A stretch of DNA of 64,000 nt from assembly GCF_000178955.2 (NCBI RefSeq), contig NC_016631.1, forward strand, positions 806,001-870,000. Direction: 5' to 3'. This DNA is from Granulicella mallensis MP5ACTX8 (GTDB lineage: Bacteria > Acidobacteriota > Terriglobia > Terriglobales > Acidobacteriaceae). The notes under the pieces are model-generated. The model did no database searches and was not told the origin of the DNA. It saw only the letters and a program-made list of their open reading frames with translations. Within the stretch, counting starts at the first letter, position 1. Each line of letters opens with the position of its first letter. Positions 36,126-45,134 of the stretch are shown here, in pieces. The position numbers and the translations under genes are program-made.

Positions 36126-37379
36126 ACGCTGCTGAAGAAGTGGCCTTTTCTTTATCGAAGATGGCTGACGGTTTTTGGGGTTGAGGATTTGCGTTATTTT
36201 TTGCCGAGTTTGCCGCTTAGGTGTTTCTGAGAGTGGTGTTTTTTGGGGGGAGCTCAGCTGACTGCGGTGAGATTGGCCATGCGGACGAGGTTGTAGGCGG
36301 CAGCGGCGAGGGTGAAGTTCCAGTGCAGCTTGCGATGCCCTTTGTGTCTTGTTTTGGCCAGGTTCGCGGTCGTCTTCAGCCAGCCGAAGAAGCGCTCTAC
36401 CCACTTCCGCTTCTTCTGGCTCACGGCGTACTCAGGTTGTTCATAGAGCGCCGGATCGACCAGGCAGGGACGTTTGCACCTGTATCTCGGCACATGCGCC
36501 TCCACCCCCATCTGCCGCATCGCGCCTATGAAGTCCTGCTCATGATAGCCCTTGTCGGCAGCCACGATCTTCGGCTTCACCGTCTGCTTCAGCCGCCGCA
36601 TCATCCGCACAGCAGCCACTCGCTCCTGGGTGGGAGAACAGGTGGTGACCTCGGTAGCCACCACTAGCCCATGCTGGTTCTCGCTCACTACGTGTGCCAT
36701 GTGCCGCAGACGGTAGCCCATCCGCATACCCTTGCGATACAGCCGCGCCTCCGGATCGGTCTTCGACTCGTGGGTGTCAGACTTCAACACGCTTCCACCA
36801 TGGCCTGAGCCCTTGCCCTTAGGCGGCCGCGGGCCAGCCTTGGGCTGATAGCTCTTCTCCGAAGCCCACGCCTCGATCAACGTGCCGTCCACCGTGAAGT
36901 GCTCATCGGACAACAGCCGCAGCTGCCGCGCCGACGCCACCACCGCAGAGAAGAACACCTGTGCCACCTCCCCCGACAACAACCGCTCTCGGTTCTTGGT
37001 GAAGCTGGTCGCGTCCCACACGCGGTCGTTCATGCCCAGACCCACGAACCAGCGGAACAACAGGTTGTACTCCAGCTGCTCTACCAGCATCCGCTCGCTA
37101 CGCACCGAGTACAGCATCTGCAAAACAAGCGCACGCAACAACTGCTCTGGCGGTATCGACGGACGCCCCATCCGCGAATACATCCCCTCAAATCGCGTCT
37201 CCAGGCTCCCCATCACCTCATCGGCCATCGCTCGCACTCGCCGCAATGGATGATCCAACGGCACTCGCTGGCTCAGGCTCCCGTAGCTGAACATCTCTTC
37301 CTGTTGCTGCTCGTCTCCACGCATGACTCCTTCCTACCAAATCACCCTGTTTAAAACCTAGAGACTTCTTCAGCACCCT
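36126..37379 (-). mobile_element. IS5-like insertion sequence, copy 1 (inverted)
   Basis: A 1254-bp element with imperfect inverted ends A(C/G)G(C/G)TGCTGAAGAAGT, flanked on both sides by CTTTAG (36120-36125 and 37380-37385), which I read as a 6-bp target duplication. It has one transposase gene, and the nucleotide sequence appears identical to copy 2. The extent was set by comparing the two copies. Confidence 0.9.
36254..37324 (-). CDS. IS5 family transposase, copy 1
   Basis: A 356-residue DDE transposase. Catalytic Asp residues lie in TVDGTLIEAWAS and VAADKGYHEQD, and the Glu in RKWVERFFGWLK; an N-terminal DUF772-like region (about 10-120) precedes them. The protein is the same as that encoded at 42241. 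The gene begins 55 bases inside the element end. Intact and probably active. Confidence 0.95.
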   Translation of the reverse strand: MRGDEQQQEEMFSYGSLSQRVPLDHPLRRVRAMADEVMGSLETRFEGMYSRMGRPSIPPEQLLRALVLQMLYSVRSERMLVEQLEYNLLFRWFVGLGMNDRVWDATSFTKNRERLLSGEVAQVFFSAVVASARQLRLLSDEHFTVDGTLIEAWASEKSYQPKAGPRPPKGKGSGHGGSVLKSDTHESKTDPEARLYRKGMRMGYRLRHMAHVVSENQHGLVVATEVTTCSPTQERVAAVRMMRRLKQTVKPKIVAADKGYHEQDFIGAMRQMGVEAHVPRYRCKRPCLVDPALYEQPEYAVSQKKRKWVERFFGWLKTTANLAKTRHKGHRKLHWNFTLAAAAYNLVRMANLTAVS

Positions 37380-37600
37380 CTTTAGCCCCGGGCCTTTTGT
37401 TCGCAGCGGATGAAAAACTCTGACCTAAAGGCCACATTCTTGCTTGGCCCATGTCAGGGGCCTGAAGGCCCCTGCCCCGACGTTAAAGCGTCAGGGATAG
37501 CGCTTCGCGCCTTTGGTGCAAAACATATACCGATGGGAGAAATGCTCTAGTTGTGCATATCTTTGAGGACAGTCCCGACCTCTGACATTGCCTATGTCAC

Positions 37601-37762
37601 TCAGAGTTGCGTCATGCGATTACGGACACGCGCGATAGCCTCAAGGGCCTTCGCGATATATCGCGGGTCCTCGCTCTCCAGTACTTCGGTCAGGTAAGCC
37701 GAAATGGTCTCTTCATCGGTCAGATAGTCGGCAACATCGAACGGTTCTGTATGTAACGCCAT
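37601..37762 (-). CDS. HigA-type antitoxin N-terminal fragment
   Basis: A 53-codon gene with a strong site (GAGGAG seven bases before ATG). The product, starting MALHTEPFDVADYL and reading DEETISAYLTEVLESEDPRY then IAKALEAIARVRNRM, matches the first half of addiction-module antidote proteins, which are normally near 100 residues with a following helix-turn-helix. That HTH part is missing. It has no toxin partner. It is probably a truncated remnant next to the IS copy, though a short functional form cannot be excluded. Confidence 0.6.
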   Translation of the reverse strand: MALHTEPFDVADYLTDEETISAYLTEVLESEDPRYIAKALEAIARVRNRMTQL

Positions 37763-37826
37763 GATCACTCCTCATCGATTGAGATGCCGAGAGCTGTAAC
37801 TTATAGGTTACTTCGGCGCAAACATA

Positions 37827-38780
37827 TTACCGTCGCCGCGTCTGCGCCCTCTGCCACTCTCGATAGGCCTCGCTCTTACCAATCCCGCGAAATTTGGCCA
37901 CACGCTTAAGCGCATCCATCTCGGAGATCTTTTCCCCGATCATCATCGCTGCGACCTCTTCGGCAAGCGTCGATTGCCCCGTTGCAGCCTCAGTCTCTGA
38001 GGTTCCTCCCGCCGATTCCCCCGCCAGCAGCAATACCATCTCGCCGCGCACGCTGGGCCGTGAACGAAGCTCCGCCAGCAGCTCTGAGGCCGTGCCGCGC
38101 AGGAACTCCTCATGCAGCTTGGTCAACTCGCGTGCCAGGGTAACGCGCTTCTCCGGGCCAAAGACCGCAACAACGTCCGCTAGGGCATCGACGATGCGAT
38201 GGGGCGTCTCATACACGATGTGTGTGGTGGCCTCTTCCGCGTGGGCCATGGCAGACCGCAGCGACTCCAGCGCCGATCGCCGCTGGCCTTCTTTGGCCGG
38301 CAGGAAACCATGAAAGCTGAAATGCTCCGAAGGCAACCCACTCGCGATCAACGCGCTCAGCGCGGCATTTGCCCCCGGAATCGGAAACACATCGATTCCC
38401 GCCGCAATGGCTTCGGCAGCAATCGTCGCACCGGGATCGGCGATGCCGGGCATACCGGCGTCGCTGACGACGGCGATACGTCCACCGGCTCGCAGAGCTT
38501 CGATCAACTCACTCGCCCGCGCATTTTCATTGTGCAGGTGATAGCTCACCGTCGGCGTGCGAATCCCAAAGTGGCCCAGCAGCTTCGCCGTCTGCCGCGT
38601 GTCTTCACAGGCAATGCGATCCACCGAACGCAGCACCCGCAACGCCCGCAGGGTAATGTCTTCCAGGTTTCCGATAGGCGTGGCCACCAGATAAAGCCCC
38701 GGCGCCAGCGGCTTATCTACTGACCCGCCGCCCTGCTGACCCGCTGACTCGCTGACTTGCTGACTCGCTGTTTCACTCAC
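37827..38780 (-). CDS. rsmI: 16S rRNA 2'-O-ribose C1402 methyltransferase
   Basis: The core starts at GLYLVATPIGNLEDITLRAL and has ACEDTRQTAKLL, VSDAGMPGIADPG and PIPGANAALSALIASGL, all typical of RsmI. The gene starts at the GTG of a GTGA overlap with the upstream membrane-protein gene; a longer frame upstream only covers that gene. The first 22 residues come from a low-complexity stretch encoded by short CTGACT(C/T)G repeats. Length 317 residues, full length with a C-terminal tail. Confidence 0.92.
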   Translation of the reverse strand: MSETASQQVSESAGQQGGGSVDKPLAPGLYLVATPIGNLEDITLRALRVLRSVDRIACEDTRQTAKLLGHFGIRTPTVSYHLHNENARASELIEALRAGGRIAVVSDAGMPGIADPGATIAAEAIAAGIDVFPIPGANAALSALIASGLPSEHFSFHGFLPAKEGQRRSALESLRSAMAHAEEATTHIVYETPHRIVDALADVVAVFGPEKRVTLARELTKLHEEFLRGTASELLAELRSRPSVRGEMVLLLAGESAGGTSETEAATGQSTLAEEVAAMMIGEKISEMDALKRVAKFRGIGKSEAYREWQRAQTRRR

Positions 38781-39892
38781 GACCGCTCCTGTGCCTCGCG
38801 AGTCGGGCGTGTCAGCTTCATCTGCTGTACGGCGCGCGAGAGGCTCTGCGGCGTAAGGATACCCAGGATCGCTCCGTCTTCGACTACCGGAATAAACTCG
38901 CTCGCCCCTTGAGCGCCAGCCCGCCGCAGCGCGACCACGAGCTTTTCCGACGGCGATGCCAGTTGCAGGCCGCGCGTCATGACACCCTGCAGATAGCTGT
39001 CTCCCGTCGCCTGCAGGTGGTCCGCAATCGTCTGCCGTGAAACCGATCCCACCAGGCGGTCTCCACGCACGACGGGGAAGACATCCTGCAGGCTGTGCAG
39101 GGTGCGATCGAGCGCTCCCTGCAGGGTGTCCGAGCTCGATAGCAGGGTGAACTCCGTCAGCATGACGTCCCGTACCAGGATGGTGTCGTCGTTGGCGTTG
39201 AGCGTCTGCCGAGCCTGCATCTGCGCTCCGAACAGGGCGAGGCAGCCAAACAGGAAGATCCATAGATTCATCAGCACGATGCCGGCTACCAGCATCGCAA
39301 TCGCGAGTGCGGTGCCCAATCCAAAGGGAGGCCTTGCCGTTTGCGGTGCCGGAGCGGTGTTAGCACTGGCCGTGCGCGAACGCAGTATCTGCGTCGTAGG
39401 CAGGGCTGCGGTTGGCAGCAGGTTGACCGCGCCCATCGCGAACTGCGTCCACACAAAACTGCGCAGGATGTGGCCGATGGAGATCCAGGGCTGCGCCAGC
39501 AACGGTACATGCGGATCGATAGAGTAGCTCAGCCCCAGCAGCAGCAGGCCCATGCCGAAGTTGGCCAGCGGCGCGGCCATGACGATGGCCTGCGTCGGGC
39601 CGGGAGCACCGTCTTCGCGAGGAGCCATGGCCATGACGCCGCCGACCGGCAGAAGAAACAGGGCACGCAGGTGCATGCCGGTGTAGGCCGCTACGATGGC
39701 TCGCGCTGCCTCACGCACCACGACGGCGAATACCAGCGCCAGCCAGAGGCCAAAGCCGCGTAGCGGACTGCCGGTTGCGGCGATGGAATAACCCACTGCC
39801 AGCGCCAGCAATACCGCGAAAGAGATGTGGATTCGCAGGTCGACACCCATGAACCGGCCAACCGGAAACGAAAAACGCAGCATAGCCTCCAT
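38777..39892 (-). CDS. Site-2 protease (M50) homologue with CBS pair, catalytic residues lost
   Basis: A 371-residue membrane protein with six or so hydrophobic segments and a C-terminal pair of CBS domains (about 240-360). Its fold follows M50B proteases (MGVDLRIHISFAVLL, LPVGGVMAM), but HExxH is replaced by REAAR in VVVREAARAIVAAYTG, and the DG motif region after NLLPTAALP lacks its Asp. It cannot be a working zinc protease, so it may be a pseudo-protease sensor. It overlaps rsmI by GTGA. Confidence 0.85.
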   Translation of the reverse strand: MEAMLRFSFPVGRFMGVDLRIHISFAVLLALAVGYSIAATGSPLRGFGLWLALVFAVVVREAARAIVAAYTGMHLRALFLLPVGGVMAMAPREDGAPGPTQAIVMAAPLANFGMGLLLLGLSYSIDPHVPLLAQPWISIGHILRSFVWTQFAMGAVNLLPTAALPTTQILRSRTASANTAPAPQTARPPFGLGTALAIAMLVAGIVLMNLWIFLFGCLALFGAQMQARQTLNANDDTILVRDVMLTEFTLLSSSDTLQGALDRTLHSLQDVFPVVRGDRLVGSVSRQTIADHLQATGDSYLQGVMTRGLQLASPSEKLVVALRRAGAQGASEFIPVVEDGAILGILTPQSLSRAVQQMKLTRPTREAQERS

Positions 39893-39919
39893 TGTAGGCT
39901 CGCTGTATCCTCGGAGACG

Positions 39920-40495
39920 ATGCGCGTTATCGGTGGGAAGTTTCGGTCAAGAGTTTTGCAGTCGTCACGGGGGCTTGCCACGCGTCCTACCAGCGACCGG
40001 CTACGTGAAACTCTGTTTAATGTTCTTGCGCTGCGTATTGAGGGCGCTCGCTTCGTCGATCTCTATGCGGGCTCCGGCGCCGTAGGGATCGAAGCCCTGA
40101 GCCGCGGTGCGCAGTTCTGCTGGTTCGCCGAGAAGGCTCCTGCTGCCGTTACTGCTATTCGTACCAATGTGGCCGCGTTGAAGCTCCAGGGCGGATATGC
40201 GATCGAAGATCGCAGCACCGGACGTCTCCTGCAGGGAATGGTCAAGAATCTGCACGTAGCGGATATCGTCTTCCTCGATCCACCCTACGAGGCCGCCGAA
40301 GACTACAGCACAACCCTGAGTTTCCTCGCACAGAATCAAGCAACGCTACTGGCCGAGGGGGCCGTCGTCATCGCCGAGCACTCCCGCAAGAAGCCACTCT
40401 CGGAAAGCTACGGAAACCTTGTCCGCACACGCGTTCTCGAGCAAGGCGATGCCGCTCTAAGCTTCTACAGCCTCTCATCGCTGAGTCCCGCCTAG
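39920..40495 (+). CDS. rsmD: 16S rRNA guanine-966 N2-methyltransferase
   Basis: The 191-residue product starts MRVIGGKFRSRVL with the usual RPTSDRLRETLFNVL, a SAM motif FVDLYAGSGAVGIEALSRG and the catalytic FLDPPYEAA. Length and order fit RsmD. The start was moved to the ATG after TCGGAGACG, because the earlier frame covers the divergent gene. It is transcribed away from the M50-like gene. Confidence 0.93.
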   Translation: MRVIGGKFRSRVLQSSRGLATRPTSDRLRETLFNVLALRIEGARFVDLYAGSGAVGIEALSRGAQFCWFAEKAPAAVTAIRTNVAALKLQGGYAIEDRSTGRLLQGMVKNLHVADIVFLDPPYEAAEDYSTTLSFLAQNQATLLAEGAVVIAEHSRKKPLSESYGNLVRTRVLEQGDAALSFYSLSSLSPA

Positions 40496-40519
40496 CTCTT
40501 AGCTGAATCCATCCCAGCA

Positions 40520-41104
40520 CTAGGGAGTGAAGCCGCCACCGGTATGCTCCCCGGTCCGCAGATCGATCGCAAAGGGAACATCGCGATCTGTTCGCATATT
40601 CCATCCGCTGCCGTGCAGCTTTCCGTCTGCGACTTCGCCAAGCTGCACGCCCTCCCAGCTCAAGCGTCCGCTCTCCCACAGCAATCCTTCAGCGCCGATG
40701 GCCGCGACGTGATGAAAGCCTGCCAGCAGTAGCAGACCTTCGACCGGAGCGGCAAGAATCTGTGTCACAGGCCGCAGCGGCAGGTGCAGGCAGCGCTCCG
40801 GCTGCAGCGTGTCGACGAGATAGGCATAGCCTCCGGCAATCGCGAGGAGGTCATCGGCACGCGGGCAGGCGAACACACCGGAGGGCAGCGAAGGATCGCG
40901 AAATCCCAGCGCGCAGGTGGCGAGAAAGGCTCCGCCTGACGCGGGCTTCACGTTGAGCAGCAGCGCGCCACGGGCCATGGCATCCTCTTCGCCGGGCACG
41001 TAGAGCGGATAGACGAACTGTCTTGCCGGGGCAATCAGCGGAGGCGACGCCAATACCTGTGCCGACCACGTATGCGGAAACTCTTCGTGCACGATCGCGT
41101 TCAT
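40520..41104 (-). CDS. Conserved hypothetical protein in the thiL operon
   Basis: A 194-residue soluble protein without motifs or signal peptide; it has repeated short beta strands, such as GLLLLAGFHHVAAIG and LLWESGRLSWEGVQL, suggesting a small beta-propeller or barrel. Its start codon overlaps the thiL stop as ATGA. I do not recognise the family. The convergent rsmD ends 24 bases away. Confidence 0.65.
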   Translation of the reverse strand: MNAIVHEEFPHTWSAQVLASPPLIAPARQFVYPLYVPGEEDAMARGALLLNVKPASGGAFLATCALGFRDPSLPSGVFACPRADDLLAIAGGYAYLVDTLQPERCLHLPLRPVTQILAAPVEGLLLLAGFHHVAAIGAEGLLWESGRLSWEGVQLGEVADGKLHGSGWNMRTDRDVPFAIDLRTGEHTGGGFTP

Positions 41105-42135
41105 CGCAGATGCTCCCAGCCCTGGGCCGCAAGCGCGGAACGCGAGCCATCGGCTGCAATTAATGTCACTTGAGGCGCACGGCGTTTCTTGGCGACAACA
41201 CGCCCGATACAGGTAAGGGGTACGCCGCCCAGCTTGCGTGGCATCTTTGTCGCAGCCCTGGCCGTGAACAGAAGTTCGTAGTCTTCGCCGCCATGCAGCG
41301 CCGCCGCCATTGCTGCTTCTTGTGTCAGTTGTTGTGCGAGAGGATGCAGTGGAAGGCTGGCTGCGTCGATCTCCGCGTTCACTCCTGAGGCCTCACACAG
41401 GTGGGCCAGGTCCGTCGAAATCCCATCGCTGGTATCGATGCAGGCGGTTGCTAGTTTGCGCCGGAGCAACGCCTGTCCCGCGGCCAATCGCGGTTGAGGA
41501 AAGAGATGAGGATTCATCGACGAGGCTGTCTGGGTCTTTCCCCCACGTCCGTCCTGTACCTGCGCGAACTCCGCCGTCGCACCGCCGAGTGTCCCGGTGC
41601 AATAAATCAGATCTCCCACGCGAGCGCCCGACCGCCGTAAGGCCCGTCCTCGCGGCGCAGAGCCTAACAGGATGATGTCGGCCAGAACCTGCTCGCTGGG
41701 AGATTCCGAGGTGTCCCCGCCTGCCAGCGGTACACCGTGCTGTTTCGCGAGGTCGAGCAGGCCATCGAGAAAGCCCTCGAGCCAACCCGCGTCACGAGCT
41801 ACGGCAGGCGGCAGGGCTAGCGAAAGAAACGCAGCCATAGGACGAGCACCCATCGCCGCGAGATCGCTCAATCCCCGCGCCAGTGTGCGATGCCCAATCG
41901 ATTGCGGCGAGTGCCAATCGCGGCGAAAGTGCCGGCCTTCGAGAGAGAAGTCTGTGGTCACCAGCAGATCTTCCCCCGCACGAGGACGCAGGATCGCGCA
42001 GTCGTCGCCGATGCCCAGGCGCAAGGCTGTTGACGCTCCTCCGCCAGCCCGTCGGCGAATGCGTTCAATCAGCGCGAGTTCGCCGCCTTCGTGCAAGGGC
42101 GTTGACGAACTCCGAGGATGCGAGATGCGAGGCAT
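41101..42135 (-). CDS. thiL: Thiamine-monophosphate kinase
   Basis: The 344-residue product has LRLGIGDDCAILRP, LVTTDFSLEGRHF, RGLSDLAAMGARP and GGDTSES, the Mg-ATP and substrate sites of ThiL. It makes the cofactor TPP from TMP. It is the first gene of a two-gene operon. The IS copy 2 target repeat begins 44 bases upstream, within its promoter region. Confidence 0.92.
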   Translation of the reverse strand: MPRISHPRSSSTPLHEGGELALIERIRRRAGGGASTALRLGIGDDCAILRPRAGEDLLVTTDFSLEGRHFRRDWHSPQSIGHRTLARGLSDLAAMGARPMAAFLSLALPPAVARDAGWLEGFLDGLLDLAKQHGVPLAGGDTSESPSEQVLADIILLGSAPRGRALRRSGARVGDLIYCTGTLGGATAEFAQVQDGRGGKTQTASSMNPHLFPQPRLAAGQALLRRKLATACIDTSDGISTDLAHLCEASGVNAEIDAASLPLHPLAQQLTQEAAMAAALHGGEDYELLFTARAATKMPRKLGGVPLTCIGRVVAKKRRAPQVTLIAADGSRSALAAQGWEHLR

Positions 42136-42185
42136 GTCTTCTCAGGATACTTCGCAAGTTTTGTTTTGAAGGGGCGGGGCTTTAG

Positions 42186-43439
42186 AGGGTGCTGAAGAAG
42201 TCTCTAGGTTTTAAACAGGGTGATTTGGTAGGAAGGAGTCATGCGTGGAGACGAGCAGCAACAGGAAGAGATGTTCAGCTACGGGAGCCTGAGCCAGCGA
42301 GTGCCGTTGGATCATCCATTGCGGCGAGTGCGAGCGATGGCCGATGAGGTGATGGGGAGCCTGGAGACGCGATTTGAGGGGATGTATTCGCGGATGGGGC
42401 GTCCGTCGATACCGCCAGAGCAGTTGTTGCGTGCGCTTGTTTTGCAGATGCTGTACTCGGTGCGTAGCGAGCGGATGCTGGTAGAGCAGCTGGAGTACAA
42501 CCTGTTGTTCCGCTGGTTCGTGGGTCTGGGCATGAACGACCGCGTGTGGGACGCGACCAGCTTCACCAAGAACCGAGAGCGGTTGTTGTCGGGGGAGGTG
42601 GCACAGGTGTTCTTCTCTGCGGTGGTGGCGTCGGCGCGGCAGCTGCGGCTGTTGTCCGATGAGCACTTCACGGTGGACGGCACGTTGATCGAGGCGTGGG
42701 CTTCGGAGAAGAGCTATCAGCCCAAGGCTGGCCCGCGGCCGCCTAAGGGCAAGGGCTCAGGCCATGGTGGAAGCGTGTTGAAGTCTGACACCCACGAGTC
42801 GAAGACCGATCCGGAGGCGCGGCTGTATCGCAAGGGTATGCGGATGGGCTACCGTCTGCGGCACATGGCACACGTAGTGAGCGAGAACCAGCATGGGCTA
42901 GTGGTGGCTACCGAGGTCACCACCTGTTCTCCCACCCAGGAGCGAGTGGCTGCTGTGCGGATGATGCGGCGGCTGAAGCAGACGGTGAAGCCGAAGATCG
43001 TGGCTGCCGACAAGGGCTATCATGAGCAGGACTTCATAGGCGCGATGCGGCAGATGGGGGTGGAGGCGCATGTGCCGAGATACAGGTGCAAACGTCCCTG
43101 CCTGGTCGATCCGGCGCTCTATGAACAACCTGAGTACGCCGTGAGCCAGAAGAAGCGGAAGTGGGTAGAGCGCTTCTTCGGCTGGCTGAAGACGACCGCG
43201 AACCTGGCCAAAACAAGACACAAAGGGCATCGCAAGCTGCACTGGAACTTCACCCTCGCCGCTGCCGCCTACAACCTCGTCCGCATGGCCAATCTCACCG
43301 CAGTCAGCTGAGCTCCCCCCAAAAAACACCACTCTCAGAAACACCTAAGCGGCAAACTCGGCAAAAAATAACGCAAATCCTCAACCCCAAAAACCGTCAG
43401 CCATCTTCGATAAAGAAAAGGCCACTTCTTCAGCAGCGT
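42186..43439 (+). mobile_element. IS5-like insertion sequence, copy 2
   Basis: Same 1254-bp length and ends as copy 1, in the opposite orientation, also flanked by CTTTAG (42180-42185 and 43440-43445). Without the IS and one CTTTAG, the site would read GGCGGGGCTTTAGCCTCGCC, an almost perfect palindrome, which supports this boundary call. Confidence 0.9.
42241..43311 (+). CDS. IS5 family transposase, copy 2
   Basis: A 356-residue DDE transposase, residue for residue the same as the one in copy 1 with the same catalytic blocks. The lack of differences means recent duplication or gene conversion. Confidence 0.95.
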   Translation: MRGDEQQQEEMFSYGSLSQRVPLDHPLRRVRAMADEVMGSLETRFEGMYSRMGRPSIPPEQLLRALVLQMLYSVRSERMLVEQLEYNLLFRWFVGLGMNDRVWDATSFTKNRERLLSGEVAQVFFSAVVASARQLRLLSDEHFTVDGTLIEAWASEKSYQPKAGPRPPKGKGSGHGGSVLKSDTHESKTDPEARLYRKGMRMGYRLRHMAHVVSENQHGLVVATEVTTCSPTQERVAAVRMMRRLKQTVKPKIVAADKGYHEQDFIGAMRQMGVEAHVPRYRCKRPCLVDPALYEQPEYAVSQKKRKWVERFFGWLKTTANLAKTRHKGHRKLHWNFTLAAAAYNLVRMANLTAVS

Positions 43440-43568
43440 CTTTAGCCTCGCCGTTAGAACCCGCCGCGTATTGTGGCTTTAGCCACGGAGGGGATGATTC
43501 CGGAGACGACCCGCAGCCGTACGATAGACTCGCAGGCACGCTACTGCGATCTCCCCAAATGAGGACTT

Positions 43569-44909
43569 ATGCACCGAAGACTGTCCCTGTTGTCTGCCTG
43601 CTTCTGCCTCTTGTTTGTTCCGTTCGCGACCCACGCGCAAAAGAGTCCTATTGCCCTGACGGGCACCCTGGTCATGCCGCAGGAGGTCATCCCGCAGGGC
43701 ACGGTGCTCATCCAGAACGGCCGCATTCTCGCCTCGGGCGCAGACGTCAAACTGCCTGCCGGGACGAAGGTCGTACGTACGGAAGGCATCATCGCGCCCG
43801 GCCTGATCGATCTGCACAATCACCTTACCTGGAATATATTCCCGCGCTGGAAGCCGGTTCAGGAGTTCGGCAGCCGCTATGACTGGCAGCAGAAGCCTGC
43901 CTACAGCGTGCTGATGGCAGTGCCCCACAACGCCCTGGTCAAGCAAGGGCTGGAGTGTGAGATGGAGCGCTACGCGGAGGTCAAGGCGATCTCCGAGGGA
44001 GAGACCAGCGTCACCGGCAGCCTGCCGTCTCCGTGCGTGCGGGGGCTGGCTCGGAATCTCGACTACGACCCGGAGTTGCAGGGCTCCTTCGGCAAGATCA
44101 TCTACAACGTCTTTCCCTTCCAGATGAGCGAGCAGGAGCTGGCTGACGTCACAGCAGCTCTTTCCGCGCAGCCCCGCGGTGCGCTGCTCATCCACGTAGC
44201 AGAGGGAGCGCCGAACGACGCCTCGACGGCGCGTGAGTTCACACTGCTCAAAGGACGCGGCCTGCTTCGGCCCGGCGTCTCGCTCATCCACGGCGTCGCG
44301 CTGAAGCCCGCAAACTTTGCGGAGATGGCGAAGCAGGGCGTCGGCTTCATCTGGTCTCCGCGAAGCAACATCGAGCTCTACGGCGATACCGCCAATGTCG
44401 CCGCCGCACGGGCCGCAGGCGTACGCATGGCCCTGGCCCCGGACTGGAGTCCGACCGGCAGCGACGGTCTCCTCGGGGAGTTGAATTATGCCTCGGTCTG
44501 GAACCAGGGGCAGTCCCCGTCACCGTTCACGGAGCGCGACCTCGTCCTGATGGCCACCTCCAACGCGGCGGAGCTGGCCGGGTTATCCGGACAGATTGGC
44601 TCCCTCGCCCCTGGTCATGCTGCGGACCTCCTGGTGGTCCGCAAAGAGGGGCAGGATGCGTACTGGACCCTTACGCACTCCACCCCGCAGGACCTGCAGC
44701 TCGTCTTGATCGGCGGCGATCCCCTGTACGGCGATCCTGTTCTGCTGCAACAGGTTACGGGCAGTCACGGGGAGCGTCTCGAGGTATGCGGCACGCCAAA
44801 GGCGGTCGTCGTTGACGGCAAACCGTTTGCGGAGACCGAAAAGACACTCGATCACGCTCTCCATCAGTTTGGGCGGCATCTGGCTCCGCTGTCGGAATGC
44901 GGCAATTAA
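43569..44909 (+). CDS. Secreted amidohydrolase
   Basis: The 446-residue product has a signal peptide (1-23, ATHAQ) and an amidohydrolase-superfamily barrel with metal ligands in LIDLHNHLTW, IHVAEGAPND, LIHGVAL and APDWSPTGSDG. Members act on cyclic amides, nucleobases and similar compounds; the substrate is unknown. It lies just after IS copy 2 and is its own unit. The gap 43446-43568 holds a palindromic GTGGCTTTAGCCAC repeat near 43472. Confidence 0.85.
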   Translation: MHRRLSLLSACFCLLFVPFATHAQKSPIALTGTLVMPQEVIPQGTVLIQNGRILASGADVKLPAGTKVVRTEGIIAPGLIDLHNHLTWNIFPRWKPVQEFGSRYDWQQKPAYSVLMAVPHNALVKQGLECEMERYAEVKAISEGETSVTGSLPSPCVRGLARNLDYDPELQGSFGKIIYNVFPFQMSEQELADVTAALSAQPRGALLIHVAEGAPNDASTAREFTLLKGRGLLRPGVSLIHGVALKPANFAEMAKQGVGFIWSPRSNIELYGDTANVAAARAAGVRMALAPDWSPTGSDGLLGELNYASVWNQGQSPSPFTERDLVLMATSNAAELAGLSGQIGSLAPGHAADLLVVRKEGQDAYWTLTHSTPQDLQLVLIGGDPLYGDPVLLQQVTGSHGERLEVCGTPKAVVVDGKPFAETEKTLDHALHQFGRHLAPLSECGN

Positions 44910-44960
44910 GTCAGATTTGAGATGCCCGTGACTGACCCGGGGTTGCCGCAATAGTCCCGC

Positions 44961-44980
44961 TCCCCTAGAATAGGGGATGC
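44961..44980. other. Small hairpin in the 225-bp gap before the M23 gene
   Basis: CCCCTA-GAA-TAGGGG could be a terminator-like hairpin, but no T-run follows. The gap also has a small palindrome TGCGATTGCAGTCGCA near 45053. Nothing else was seen in it. Confidence 0.3.
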
Positions 44981-45134
44981 TGGTTTGCGGTACCCCTGAA
45001 AGTGGGCCTGAGCTTTTCAAAGCCGTTTCAAGGATTACCCCAGTCGTGTAAACTGCGATTGCAGTCGCAATAATCTCCGGCCTCCGAGCGGTTGTTCCTC
45101 CCCTCAAGAGTTCGGGTTAGAGGCCGTCATCGTT

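Larger units (their letters stand above)
35993..37550. repeat. Large palindromic repeat region interrupted by IS copy 1
   Basis: Left side (to 36125) and right side (from 37380) mirror each other: GAGTATTTCTCC near 35998 and GGGAGAAATGCTCTAG near 37535 are inverted, GCGCGAAGCGC and TGACGCTTTAGCGTC on the left are matched by GCGCTTCGCGC and GACGTTAAAGCGTC on the right. The insert point is inside a CTTTAG core. Further small palindromes (GTGGCCTTTAGGCCAC at 36078) are present. No gene lies in these flanks. Confidence 0.75.

Noticed and set aside
36126..43439. Composite transposon made of the two IS copies and the genes between them
   Set aside because: Each copy has its own CTTTAG duplication and its own palindrome halves, which points to two separate insertions rather than one mobile unit.
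43479..44291. Open frame antisense to the amidohydrolase
   Set aside because: No recognisable domain and overlaps the signal peptide and metal-site region of the true gene.
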